Source: Diplonema papillatum
Lineage: Eukaryota; Euglenozoa; Diplonemea; Diplonemida; Diplonemidae
Assembly (NCBI GenBank): GCA_030068145.1
Contig: JAPJBO010000341.1
Span: 155,916-219,915, forward strand
Direction: 5' to 3'
DNA: 64,000 nucleotides
The notes beneath the pieces were generated by a model that saw only the letters and a program-made list of their open reading frames with translations, ran no database searches and was not told the origin of the DNA. The translations under genes were made by a program, and so were the position numbers. Position 1 is the first letter of the stretch. Each line of letters begins with the position of its first letter. Of this stretch, positions 43,946 through 53,700 are shown one piece after another.

Positions 43946-44045
43946 GGTGGGAGAGAAGGGAAATTTACCTTTATTATCCAAACAACCAGGCGTGCTCTCT
44001 CATTTTATTTCTCACACAAAAAAACGCTGGTAACCCGAACAACCT

Positions 44046-44342
44046 CAGCCCGCAGAGCTGGGAAGACAGCCCGCAGTGCTGTGAACCTCGGCCCGCAGTG
44101 CTGGGAAGACAGCCCGCAGTGCTGTGCACCTCGGCCCGCTGAGCTGAGAAGGCAGCCCGCAGTGCTGCAAACGGAGCCTCAGCCCGCAGAGCTGAGTTTG
44201 GCAGCCCGCAGTGCTACAACAACGCAAGCAGCCCGCAGTGCTGCAAATGGAGCCTCAGCCCGCAGAGCTGAGTTTGGCAGCCCGCAGTGCTACAACAACG
44301 CAAGCAGCCCGCTGTGCTGCAAGCAGCCCGCTGTGCTGCTGA
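44046..44342. repeat. CAGCCCGCAGTGCTG minisatellite
   Basis: About 15 copies of a 15-bp word alternate with 'cagcccgcagagctga'. A higher-order 72-bp unit is duplicated at 44163-44310. It is open in several frames, but I treat it as non-coding. Confidence 0.85.
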
Positions 44343-44485
44343 CCGCCATGGGAAGGGGGGTGATCCCGTGCACATCACAGGATCGGCACATGCGTGCCTC
44401 CCCAAAATCCAAAACCCCGGACCCTGAACTGTTTTTCCTTCTAATGATGGACAGCCCAACGTTTTATCTTTGCGTTCTTTCGCAG

Positions 44486-44758
44486 TCGCAACCCGAGTCG
44501 CCACCTCGCAGAAAACGCCCACGCATGCCAACAGCCAGTCCAACAGCCAGCCAGTCACCAAGCGGGAAACCGGACACGAAGAAGACACGGTCCGACCAGG
44601 ATGTTGATAAGACATCTCAAGGTAGCGCTCAGCCACTGGAATGTTCCCACTGTGGGGCAACCGAAAAACTGAGCGGCGGATCTTTCGCCAACGCACGGGG
44701 TGTCGAAATCCACGAGCGCACCTGTGCAAAAAACCCCGCATGCCACCAAAGTACCTAG
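44486..44758 (+). CDS. Possible exon with a C2HC zinc finger
   Basis: The frame (open from 44081 through the minisatellite) encodes a Ser/Pro/Lys-rich stretch with a basic patch (RRKRPR) and then ECSHCGA ... GVEIHERTC, i.e. C-x2-C, then H-x3-C, a likely zinc finger. A good acceptor (tctttgcgttctttcgcag) ends at about 44485 and a donor (aaagtacct) begins at 44751. With the pyrimidine-rich acceptor at 44855-44856, the product would continue for about 35 residues to a stop at about 44939. The splice model is inference. It could equally be the gag-like zinc finger of a decayed retroelement. Confidence 0.35.
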   Translation, partial: SQPESPPRRKRPRMPTASPTASQSPSGKPDTKKTRSDQDVDKTSQGSAQPLECSHCGATEKLSGGSFANARGVEIHERTCAKNPACHQST

Positions 44759-45211
44759 CCCAGTCCTATCTGGAGCGCTGGCCCGGCGAGCTACGAGGGC
44801 ACAAACCTTTTCCCCCCCTTTTTTTCCCCCGTCTCCTTTCCATTCTTGCATTTCAGGCCTGCATGCCCCATCAAAAGCAATCGAAAAGAAAATAAACGAG
44901 CGTTCTACCACCTCGCGCGGTGTCACGGGATGTTTGGCAGCCGCTGCTAAACAAACATAACGTGGGCGGCGCCGAAGCTTTACCAGCTTCGGCTGACACC
45001 ATTTGCGCACTTAACCATGGTTAAGAAGACAACTGAAAGCATAGACACAAAGATAGCCCAAAACATCTGCAGAATAACACGAAAAGCCTCTAGGCAAAAA
45101 CCCGTTTTCACATTTCTTCTTTGCTCTGTGCTTATAACGTGCGGAAATAAGATTTTCTTCTTCTTCGCATCGAAACCCAACCACAGTACAGGAGAGTTCA
45201 AAATACCACCA

Positions 45212-46957
45212 ATGTTGGACTGGCGATCTTGGATCAAGAAGCGCCTGAGCTTCTTGAACAAAGAGGGCGACACCGAAGATGACAAGTGGAGGAAGCAAGT
45301 CTTGTTCTCGTTCCTTTTCACCTGCAGCTTTTTCGGCGTGGTGTGCGTCATCACCTTCCATGGGGAGCCGTTGCAGTATCACGTCATGGGCACCACGACG
45401 ACTTCGTTCTTCTTGTGCGTTTTTCTGGTGGTCACGAGAGAAGCCAGCAACCAGTTTCTCGCCATGTTCGTCATCCAGATGCTGGTGATGATCTTCGTCA
45501 TGGACGTCAACCTCGCATCGCTGTCGATGACTAGACCGTGGGCGTTCTTGGTCGTGGTGCTGGACGTGCTGCTGGTGTCGAAGGCGCCGAGGTGGGTGTC
45601 AACGAGCGCAGCTGTGACCGGCGTGGTAGGGTTGTGCATCGTTGAGTTGGAGCTGGCCACACGGTTCGGGGTGATGGACCTGCCCGGGCTGCCGTCGTAC
45701 GAGAAGAGGACCGAAAAGTTCTGCGCGGACCCGTCCCGCCCTGCGTGCGAGGAGCCTCCTTGTCCTACGGGGCTTTTCGGCTTCGCGACTTCTGCCTACG
45801 GGATAGTCATATTCGTGGTCGACTTCGTGTCCACCCGCGCCTTCGCGGATAGCGTGGAAGTTGAAAAGCAGAAGATCAGACGGTCCATCAGCGTGGCCTA
45901 CAACGTCGCGGTGCTACTGGGCGAGTTCGATCTGGAGGCTGCCAACGCTGCGCTGAGCAGCAGCAGCGAAGACGTCCCGCAAGGTCTGCTCGACGCTTTC
46001 AGGAAGCTGGTGGCCAACTTGGAGTCGTACCGACCGTACCTCCCGCACTCGTGCCTTCAGACAACCAGGAAGGAGGTCGATGAAGATGATGTAACCACGT
46101 CGATAATCAGCGAGCTTACCGCGAGTTCTCGTCACCTGCGGGCTGCCAGCGCATGGAGCCATCAAGCAAAGCTTGAACTTTCGTCTGGCCTTTCGCAGCG
46201 GAGGATGTCGATGCTTACATGCAATGTCATTGACTCCACGTCAGCGCTTCTGCGCTCGACGGCGGAGTACTCTGATTCCTTCAAAGGCTATCTCTCCGCT
46301 TGCATCACGACCGTTGCGAACTGTGGGGGATTGGTCGACCTCTTCGTCGCAGACAGAGTCTACTCGACGTTCACCGTCGCAAAAGGGTGCGCTGCGTACT
46401 CGAAAGCCGCCGTGCGAGCAGCGTTTGCTCTGCAAACCTTGTTTCCGGAGAAATTGAATTACGGTGTTGGGGCAGGCTCCGCTTTGTACGGAGTTCTCGG
46501 CTGCGCTTCGATGAAGCGGTTTTCGACGATCAGCTCCGTGGTTCGCAGCTGCCAAGGGTTCGAGCGGATCGGCCGAATGTTCAACAAGAGTATTGTCGCG
46601 GACGCGCGGGTAGAGGCAGACACTTCCGTGTTCTGCCACTTCCGCTTGGTTCCCGTTCGTGTGATGTATCGAGCGCACTTGTTGGATGACCAGCCGACTC
46701 TGATGCCCATGTGGGAAGCGACCGAACTGATCGACGACGATGCTGCCGGAACGGAATGGATGTACGAACTGCAAAAACACAAGAACCCCGCGGCTGGGTA
46801 CAACCAGGTTGCCGTCGCTTACGTGCAAGGCCATTGCAAGACCGATCCTGACACTTCACACTTACACGCCCACGACAATGACGATCTCGACTTCGTCGAG
46901 CTGATCGCCAGAATCCGTTCCAACTTACTCCCGCGAGAAATTGAAATCAGCCTGTGA
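45212..46957 (+). CDS. Six-pass membrane protein with degenerate class III nucleotidyl cyclase domain
   Basis: 581 residues from the ATG at 45212. The frame is open to another ATG at 45017, which would add 65 residues with one more hydrophobic stretch. I prefer 45212 because the second copy (62137) aligns from exactly there. About six hydrophobic segments lie between residues 30 and 220, with a Cys-bearing loop at about 160-185. A helical linker follows. The cyclase-like core is at about 335-465: VIDSTS (Asp 341), GGLVDLFVADRVYSTF (Asp 381), then YGVGAGSALYGVLG. The two Asp sit 40 residues apart, near the usual spacing for the two metal-binding Asp. The usual N-x3-R of the active site is not visible (VVRSCQGFERIG instead), so catalysis is doubtful and a regulatory role is possible. 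The last 115 residues match no family I recognise. Confidence 0.7.
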   Translation: MLDWRSWIKKRLSFLNKEGDTEDDKWRKQVLFSFLFTCSFFGVVCVITFHGEPLQYHVMGTTTTSFFLCVFLVVTREASNQFLAMFVIQMLVMIFVMDVNLASLSMTRPWAFLVVVLDVLLVSKAPRWVSTSAAVTGVVGLCIVELELATRFGVMDLPGLPSYEKRTEKFCADPSRPACEEPPCPTGLFGFATSAYGIVIFVVDFVSTRAFADSVEVEKQKIRRSISVAYNVAVLLGEFDLEAANAALSSSSEDVPQGLLDAFRKLVANLESYRPYLPHSCLQTTRKEVDEDDVTTSIISELTASSRHLRAASAWSHQAKLELSSGLSQRRMSMLTCNVIDSTSALLRSTAEYSDSFKGYLSACITTVANCGGLVDLFVADRVYSTFTVAKGCAAYSKAAVRAAFALQTLFPEKLNYGVGAGSALYGVLGCASMKRFSTISSVVRSCQGFERIGRMFNKSIVADARVEADTSVFCHFRLVPVRVMYRAHLLDDQPTLMPMWEATELIDDDAAGTEWMYELQKHKNPAAGYNQVAVAYVQGHCKTDPDTSHLHAHDNDDLDFVELIARIRSNLLPREIEISL

Positions 46958-47077
46958 CGACGGCACGCGCACCCCAGAAAGCGACCGTTTCTGATCGATT
47001 GGAACGTTGCTTCGGTCGTGCGTGTAGCGTCGGAAGCTGAATTTGTGCTCACGATTTTTGCGGGAGGGAGAAAGCTT
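46958..47077 (+). other. 3' flank shared with the second cyclase copy
   Basis: The 120 bases after the stop are almost identical to 63881-64000, so the duplicated segment includes the 3' UTR and continues past the window end in copy 2. Confidence 0.85.
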
Positions 47078-47466
47078 TCACGGTGGAGTCCAGCAGCTGG
47101 TATTAAAGAGGGTGTGCCCGAACTACACCCCAAATGCCAGTGTGCTGCAACAAAACGCGTGCACAGTGTACGTCTGGAAAGCGGGCGTTTCTGAGGCCGG
47201 ACTCTACCGTATTTCATACCTATAAGCTCCGACTCCTACCCCTTCACTCAACAAACCTTTGCTCCTTCTACTTCTTCTGGAGTTTCGCGTTGCCTTCTTC
47301 TATCCGCCCAGCTGTCCTCGTGAGGAAAAGCGACGAGCACAGAAGAGTATATTTGCGTGGGGGTTGGATGTGGCCGCCGGGCGGGTACCAGAGCAGAACC
47401 GGTCCACTCTACCACAAGACTTTTTTACATAAGCGCCAGCTTGAAAGGAAACACCTCCAAAACACC
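47078..47466. other. Spacer ending in a piece of an inverted-repeat element
   Basis: 47387-47450 is a direct copy of the loop of the inverted repeat at 49382-49448 (gtaccagagcagaaccggtc...). 47447-47466 is the outer part of its left arm, cut off by the next element. Confidence 0.7.
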
Positions 47467-49273
47467 CAGTGATTTATATATGGGTCTGGGGCTCGGGGCC
47501 ACCCCGAGCAGTGATTTATATATGGGTCTGGGGCTCGGGGCCACCCCGAGCGCGAAAAAAAAAAAAATTGCCTTAATTTTGGGCTGGGGGTTGGGGTAGG
47601 GCCGGGTCACTACCAACCGGGATCAGCGGGGGTGAGGGACGAAGCCATGGCGAAGCCATGGCGAAGTCATGGCGAAAGCCATGGCGAAGCCATGGGGGCA
47701 GGAAGAGTAAAACGGAGGCGGGGAAAGAGGAGGCAGGAGGGCCAGGGGCGGAGGGCCAAAGGGGGTGGTGGGAGGCGAGACGTTGACTACCAAGTCTAAT
47801 TAAATTTGGGATCGGAAATTGAACGTTGACTACCAATTCTAATTAAATTTGGGATCGGAAATTGGACGTTGACTACCAATTCTAATTAAATTTGGATTCA
47901 AAATCGAACGTTGACTACCAATTCTAATTAAATTTGGGATCGGAAATTGGACGTTGACTACCAATTCTAATTAAATTTGGATTCAAAATTGAACGTTGAC
48001 TACCAATTCTAATTAAATTTGGGATCGGAAATTGGACGTTGACTACCAATTCTAATTAAATTTGGATTCAAAATTGAACGTTGACTACCAATTCTAATTA
48101 AATTCAGAATCCGAAATTGGATGTTGACTACCAATTCTAATTAAATTTGGGATCGGAAATTGAACGTTGACTACCAATTCTAGTTAAATTTGGATCCAAT
48201 TGAACATTGACTACCAATTCTAATTAGATTTGGGATCGGAAATTGGACGTTGACTACCAATTCTAATTAAATCTGGATTCAAAATTGAACGTTGACTACC
48301 AATTCTAATTAAATTTGGGATCGGAAATTGGATGTTGACTACCAATTCTAATTAATTTTGGATCCGACAATAGACGTTCACTGCCACTTCTAATTAAATT
48401 TGGGATCCGACATTAGACGTTGACTACCACTTCTAATTAAATTTGGATACGACATCAGACGTTGACTACCGATTGTAATTACATTTGGAATCCGAAATTG
48501 GACGTAGACTACCATTTCTAATTAAATTTGGGACCCGAAATTGGACGCTGACTACCAAGTCTAATTAAATTTGGATACGCCATCAGACGTTGACTACCGA
48601 TTGTAATTAAATTTGGAATCCGAAATTGGAAGTTGACTACCAATTCTAATTAAATTTTGGATTTGGCATCAGACGTTGACTACCGATTGTAATTAAATTT
48701 GGAATCCGAAACTGGACGTTGACTACCAATTGTAGTTAAATTTGGGATCCGAAACTGGACGTTGCCTATCAATTCTAATTAATTTTTGGATTTGGCATCA
48801 GACGTTGACTACCAAGTCTAATTGATTTTGGATCCGAACCTAGACGTTGCCTACCAATTTTAATTAAATTTGGAGCCAACCTTGAACGTTGACTACCAAT
48901 TCTATTTAAATTTGGAATCGGAAATTGGACGTTGAGTACCGATTCTAATTAGATTTGGGGTTCGGCATCAGACGTTGACTACCGGTTCTAACTGAATTTG
49001 GATTCAATACTAGAAGTTGACCGGTGCGGAAATTCTTCGCTGTACCGTACCGTGCGCTGGGGGGCGCTGCCCCCCAGACCCCCCTCTCTTACAAATTAGC
49101 TTAACCATTTCGTCTGATTCTTGTTCCAACACTGAGGTTGAGTGGGTTAGCCTGGGCTGGCCTGGTAGTGCTTGCCTCTTGACTACCAATTCTAATTAAT
49201 TTTGGATCCACCACAGGACCCCGAGGGCGACAAGGACTTTTCTGCAGAGGAGGAAAAGCTATATAAATCCCTG
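47467..49273 (+). mobile_element. Non-autonomous hAT-like element carrying a satellite array, copy 1
   Basis: It starts CAGTGATTTATATA and ends TATATAAATCCCTG, an imperfect TIR. It is flanked by the perfect 8-bp direct repeat aaaacacc at 47459-47466 and 49274-49281. The left 42 bp are present twice in tandem. It contains (A)13, copies of 'ccatggcgaag', about 1.2 kb of satellite and a conserved right part with ggggggcgctgccccccaga and gaggaaaagctatata. No transposase frame. Eight-bp duplications and CA-G-TG ends fit hAT. The uninterrupted version of the target survives at 49563-49570 in the opposite arm of the host inverted repeat. Confidence 0.85.
47780..49010. repeat. Roughly 46-bp satellite (TTGACTACCAATTCTAATTAAA)
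   Basis: More than 25 copies of a unit consisting of gttgactaccaattctaatt, aaatttgg and a variable gatcggaaattggac part. Divergence rises towards the right end. The array is internal to the hAT-like element. A shorter array (about 10 units) lies in the sister copy at 55733-56190. Confidence 0.92.
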
Positions 49274-49281
49274 AAAACACC

Positions 49282-49582
49282 CCCCCAAAAAAAAAATAGC
49301 GCAGCGGAATGACCTCACGTCCGTTCAACACGTGGTTCACTTGGGATCCCTTCTGTTCTTTGTCGGGCAGCATCGTCGAGCGGGTACCAGAGCAGAACCG
49401 GTCCACTCTACCACAAGACTTTTTTACATAAGCGCCAGCTTGAAAGGAAATGCTCGACGATGCTGCCCGACAAAGAACAGAAGGGATCCCAAGTGCTGTA
49501 ACTACCGAACCACGTGTTGAACGGACGTGAGGTCATTCCGCTGCGCTATTTTTTTTTGGGGGGGTGTTTTGGAGGTGTTTCC
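49282..49582. repeat. Inverted repeat, about 100-bp arms
   Basis: The left arm (49282-49381, with 20 more bases before the inserted element at 47447-47466) and right arm (49452-49582) are reverse complements. The right arm has 12 extra bases (ctgtaactaccg). The loop is 49382-49451. A third copy of loop end plus right arm lies at 49772-49886. Probably the ends of a decayed DNA transposon. Confidence 0.85.
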
Positions 49583-50716
49583 CCCCCGGGAAGGATCTTC
49601 CCGAATTTTGGGGGGGGTGAGAAGTACCCTAGCAGAGGGTTGCATCACAAGGGTGCTCTGAACGAGCGCAGCCGAGCGCTAAAGCGAAAACGGTGCTGAC
49701 CCACACGTGGCCGATTTTTGAGCGGGTTTTTGAAAACCGATATAAATCCCTGCCCGTGCATCCAGCTTTTTTTTTACATAAGCGCCAGCTTGAAAGGGAA
49801 TGCTCGACGATGCTGCCCGACAAAGAACAGAAGGGATCCAAAGTGCTGTAACTACCGAACCACGTGTTGAACGGACGTGAGGTCATGCGGGTCTACCCCT
49901 ACACGACAAAACACACAAACACAACAGGTCAAAAGTCCTGAGTGAGAAAACAACACACGGTGGTGTAAGCGAAGAACAAATCAGATTGTGTTTGTATTGT
50001 ATTTGCCCCTTACCTCTATATTTCCGGGACATCCCCCATTATGCTACTAAAGTTTGCTTATTTCCCCATTATGCTATTAAAGTTGCTAATTTCCCCATTA
50101 CCTACCACCCCCCGTGTTTAAGATCGCGCCCTCCCCCCCCTGATCCACGTCGTTTGAGCCTCAACGGGTTCTTGATTGCTGGCTGGTCTATGTTTCACTC
50201 CGCACCCGTTTACCCTGACTAACGGGAAAAACTCGAAGTGTCTGTACGAGTGAACGCACACGAACATGAGAGGATGAAGGCACGTATATGCCGCCTGGCG
50301 CTGTGCTAGGCGTAGTTTGAGGTTGTACTTATTTCCGAACAACCTACCACGAGCTTATCCACCCACACCCCCATTTTTCCCCTTTCTTTTTATTTACTTT
50401 TTCCCGCCCGGTGTCGCTGATGACTAACGGACCGTCGGACCCGTCCCAATGGGGGTACTTATGGAAGCTACAATGAAGGCTTAGACCGGTACGGGCTACA
50501 TGGCAACCCCTGCTCAACATGTAGAACGTGGGGGGCCCTTGATCACATTCATTGCGGGTGTGGTCGTGGTGTCGGTCGCAATAGTCGCTTTGCTAGCCAA
50601 AGAGAGAGATAGAGAGAAAAAGAGCGCCAGAGAGAAAAGAAAAGATAACGTTATCTTCCGGAAAAGAAGGGTTACGCGAACCCCCGAAAAAATAATTACC
50701 CCAAAAAAAAAAAAAA
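49583..50716. other. Intergenic with dispersed-repeat pieces
   Basis: 49772-49886 is a further copy of the 49452-49540 arm. About 50035-50130 is the dispersed repeat 'ccccattatgctattaaagttgctaatttccccattacc...ccccccgtgtttaagatcg', the unoccupied version of the piggyBac target (TTAA at 50077-50080). At 50641-50656 there is a 16-bp palindrome aagataacgttatctt. An A-run at 50704-50716 precedes the LINE 3 frame. Confidence 0.6.
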
Positions 50717-52370
50717 GGGATGCACTCGTGCGCCGACTCGGCGGCCGTGGCAGGGGTGGCGGCGACCTTGGAGGGCATCAAGGGTCTGCCGCTGCTGACG
50801 AGAGCCCCCGGGGGGGGGCCACTTCAAATCACACCCACACAGGACTCCGTATGCGCGGCGTCGCTCGCCTGCCCCAGACTTGCACTCTACCCGGAAGTCC
50901 TGACCGAGGTCAGAGACTCACTGCAAGCAGGGGCAGCGGGCGCGCCACGCAAGCAGAAGGAATGGAGTGGGAAGATCTCCGCGGCCAGGCGGGCGGGCCT
51001 GCTGAGGGATCCGCTCGTCGGGGTCAGGGGCCAGGCGAGGATCCGCAGCTGTGCCGCCAAGCACGCCTCCACGTGGCTCTACGGGGCGCACAACGCCCCG
51101 GACGACCTCTGGATGTCCCCAGCCGAGCTCACAGTGGCAGTGCGCTTGCGGCTGGGGATGCAGCTGGCGCCGCAGGCACGCGAGTGCCGGCTCTGCGGGG
51201 CGGCCGAGGCCGACCGCTTCGGGGACCACTCCCTGACGTGCCTCAACGCGGGGCTGCGCACGCGGGCGCACACAGCGCTCCGCAACGAGGTGGGCGCCCT
51301 CGCGAGGGAGGCGCTTCTCTGCCCGGTCCTAGAGGACCGGCCCTTCACAAAACACCCACACAGGAACAAGCGCGTCGACGTAGCGTACACGCGCGGAGAG
51401 AAGAGGAGGCTGATCGACGTGGCGATCACCTTCCCGCTGCAGGCGAACGCGGTGAAGAAGGCGGCGGAGACCGAGGGTGGGGCGGCCACGAAGTACGAGG
51501 CCGTCAAGCGGCGGACGTACGACGGCCCCATCCTGGCGGAGGCTCCTGAGCAACAGGACCTGCTGCTGGTCCCGATGGTGGTGGACACCTTCGGCGCCTG
51601 GGGCGAGTCGGCCCTGCCCGAGCTGCGGGCGCTAGTGAACGCAGTGCACAGGAGGCACGACTGGGAGACCTACGCGGCGGTCTCCCACCTAGCGTTCCAC
51701 AGGCTCAGCTTCGTGGTGGCAAGGGCGGTGGCCCGCATCGCCCTCGTGAACGCGGACGTGCACCTCGGGGCGCGAAGGGTGGAGGAAGGTGAACTCGAGC
51801 TGGACGAAGTCTCCACGGACGACGGGGCAGGCAGCAGCAGCAGCAGCAGCGGCGGCGGGGGCGGCAGCAGCAGGAGCAACAGCAGCAGCAGCGTCGCGAG
51901 CGGCGGCGGAGGCGGCGGCGGCGCCCCGGAAGGCGGAGGCGGAGGCGCCCCCGGCGGACCGCAGGCCCCGGCAGCGCAGGGACCACCGCCCCTCCCCCCC
52001 CCGAATGACGAACAACCACAGGAGGGGGGGCAGGGAGAACAGGGAGATGAGGGACGAGCGCCCGGCGCCCAAGCTGCCCCTCGGGGGCAGGTGCAAGGGG
52101 AAGTGATGCCGATCACTGGGGGGGTAGAGCCGATCCCCCGAGTCCCCCCCCTCACCACCCAGCGCCACACACCCGGGTCACGTGCGAGCTGTAGCGGGCC
52201 AGCCGTCACGACCGACCACACGCATGCCGGACCTAGGGCACCCGGCATGCACACCACCACCACCAACACACACACCCAGGGGGGCGGAGGGGTTCGGCTC
52301 TACCACCCTTTTGCTAGGCAGAGCGACTTCCTGCACCGGCCTTCGGGGGTCAGGGAGGGAAGTCCAGCGG
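50717..52370 (+). pseudogene. LINE 3 C-terminal part: zinc finger and restriction-like endonuclease
   Basis: The frame (from an ATG at 50720) holds no RT, so it is 5'-truncated. A CCHC zinc stretch lies at residues 155-175 (CRLCGA ... GDHSLTC). It is followed by a PD-(D/E)xK-like nuclease region: KRVDVAY (about 217-223), RRLIDVAITFP (about 229-239) and KYEAVKRRTYDG. This order is the C-terminal layout of R2/R4-type LINEs, where the nuclease nicks the target. A Ser/Gly-rich linker (about 370-410) and Pro-rich sequence follow. The frame is cut at 52370 by a TIR element and resumes in phase at 53701. The apparent end at 52474 lies inside that element. Confidence 0.7.
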
Positions 52371-53700
52371 TGCCCCCTAGGGCTAAGTTGGATGGAAACG
52401 CCGTTTCTTTTAGTTTTTTCGAAATATGGAAACGGAAACGGAAACGGAAACGGAAACGTTTCCGTTTCTTTTAAAAGAAACGCCGGAAGGTCATGCTGAG
52501 GGGTCCTATAGGATACCACTTCGCGGGTCCTTCTGTGTGTCCGTCAGGTGTCCGTTTCCAGCCAAATTTTGGCTTTCCTTTCAGAGGGCGGGATCACCTT
52601 CTTCTTTTGATCTACTAGCGGGCACTTCTCTTCCTCCGTCTTCTGGCGGGCTCTCTGACTCTTCAGGGCCCTTCCTGGGCTGTTCTTCGACTTGGCTCGG
52701 CCCCTTCTTGTGTGTCGTCGCGGTCTCGTTTGTGCAGAGCAGTCGCTGATGCTCACCGCTTTCTTTCATCGGCGATCTGACACGAGCAAATAGGTAACCA
52801 CAAGCTAATGATGCAGAATGTCGTCACATGCGGATGCTGAGGTTTTCTGACACCAGATTCCACTCTTCTGTGCCTACCACTTCGTCCTCTGCTGCTTCCA
52901 ACCCACGTTCTCATGTTTACTTGTATCGGCAGCCGTGCCGAGTGGGGCTTTTTGAATCTGCCGTCCTCTTCTGCATTGTCGGTGGGGTTCTTCCTGCCGT
53001 CGCTGTCTATGCTCCGACAACACCGCCCGATGGTGCCCCTTCCGGTGGCGGTTGCCACCCGTCGTCGTATGCAAGGTGCACTGTGGCAAGCGATGTTTAG
53101 CGCACACGTTACTGCGTGGCCATCGCTTTTCTGGCGGGTTCAACGTTGCCCTGGCATACGTGTGCCCTTCTCACCTCCTGATGCTGATTGCACTCCCTCT
53201 TTGTCTTACGCCGCCGAAAAACCCCGGTCTTGTAGCCTGTGGCGCGGCGGTGCTCCCGCTGTCCTGAACGACCGTATCTGTATAGCCTATTATTGGAAGC
53301 GGATGTGCTTTCCCGATCGTCTTCAGCGCGTTGGCCAACGGCCTCGCATAACAGAGCATCGTCGCTACAACAGCCATTGGTATAAAGAGCTGCAGACCTC
53401 TAAGTCATCACAACCGGATGCGTGTGGTTGCGTCTGCTCCACGCGGTCGCAACTCTTATGCTTCTTTCCTCCCTCTTTTTCGGAGCCACCTTGTCCATGG
53501 TTTCCCACTGGATTGCGGGGTCCGCCGTTCGACACACATTTCCGGTCGGACCTTCAGCCAGTATACTAGTGGCATACCAGCCGTTTCTTTTGAAAAGAAA
53601 CGGCGTTTCCATCCACCGCCAAAAAGAAGGAAACGGAAACGGAAACGGAAACGGAAACGTTTCCAACGTTTCCATCCTACATAGCCCTAGGGGGGGCTCA
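52371..53700. mobile_element. 1.3-kb TIR element with (GGAAAC)n subterminal repeats
   Basis: The ends are inverted: CCCCCTAGGGCTA, then GGATGGAAACG on the left and the reverse complement on the right. Next to each end are four to five tandem GGAAAC hexamers and a short palindrome around gtttctttt/aaaagaaac. The 7-bp direct repeat ccagcgg flanks it at 52364-52370 and 53701-53707. No transposase is recognised in the interior (52500-53575). Removing it with one repeat copy joins the LINE 3 frame in phase. Confidence 0.8.

Noticed and set aside
45017..45211. N-terminal 65-residue extension of the cyclase-like protein
   Set aside because: Not conserved upstream of the second copy, which aligns from the ATG equivalent to 45212; kept as an alternative only.
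50500..51549. 349-codon plus-strand frame with an N-terminal hydrophobic stretch
   Set aside because: It runs out of frame across LINE 3, whose other frame has the zinc and nuclease motifs.
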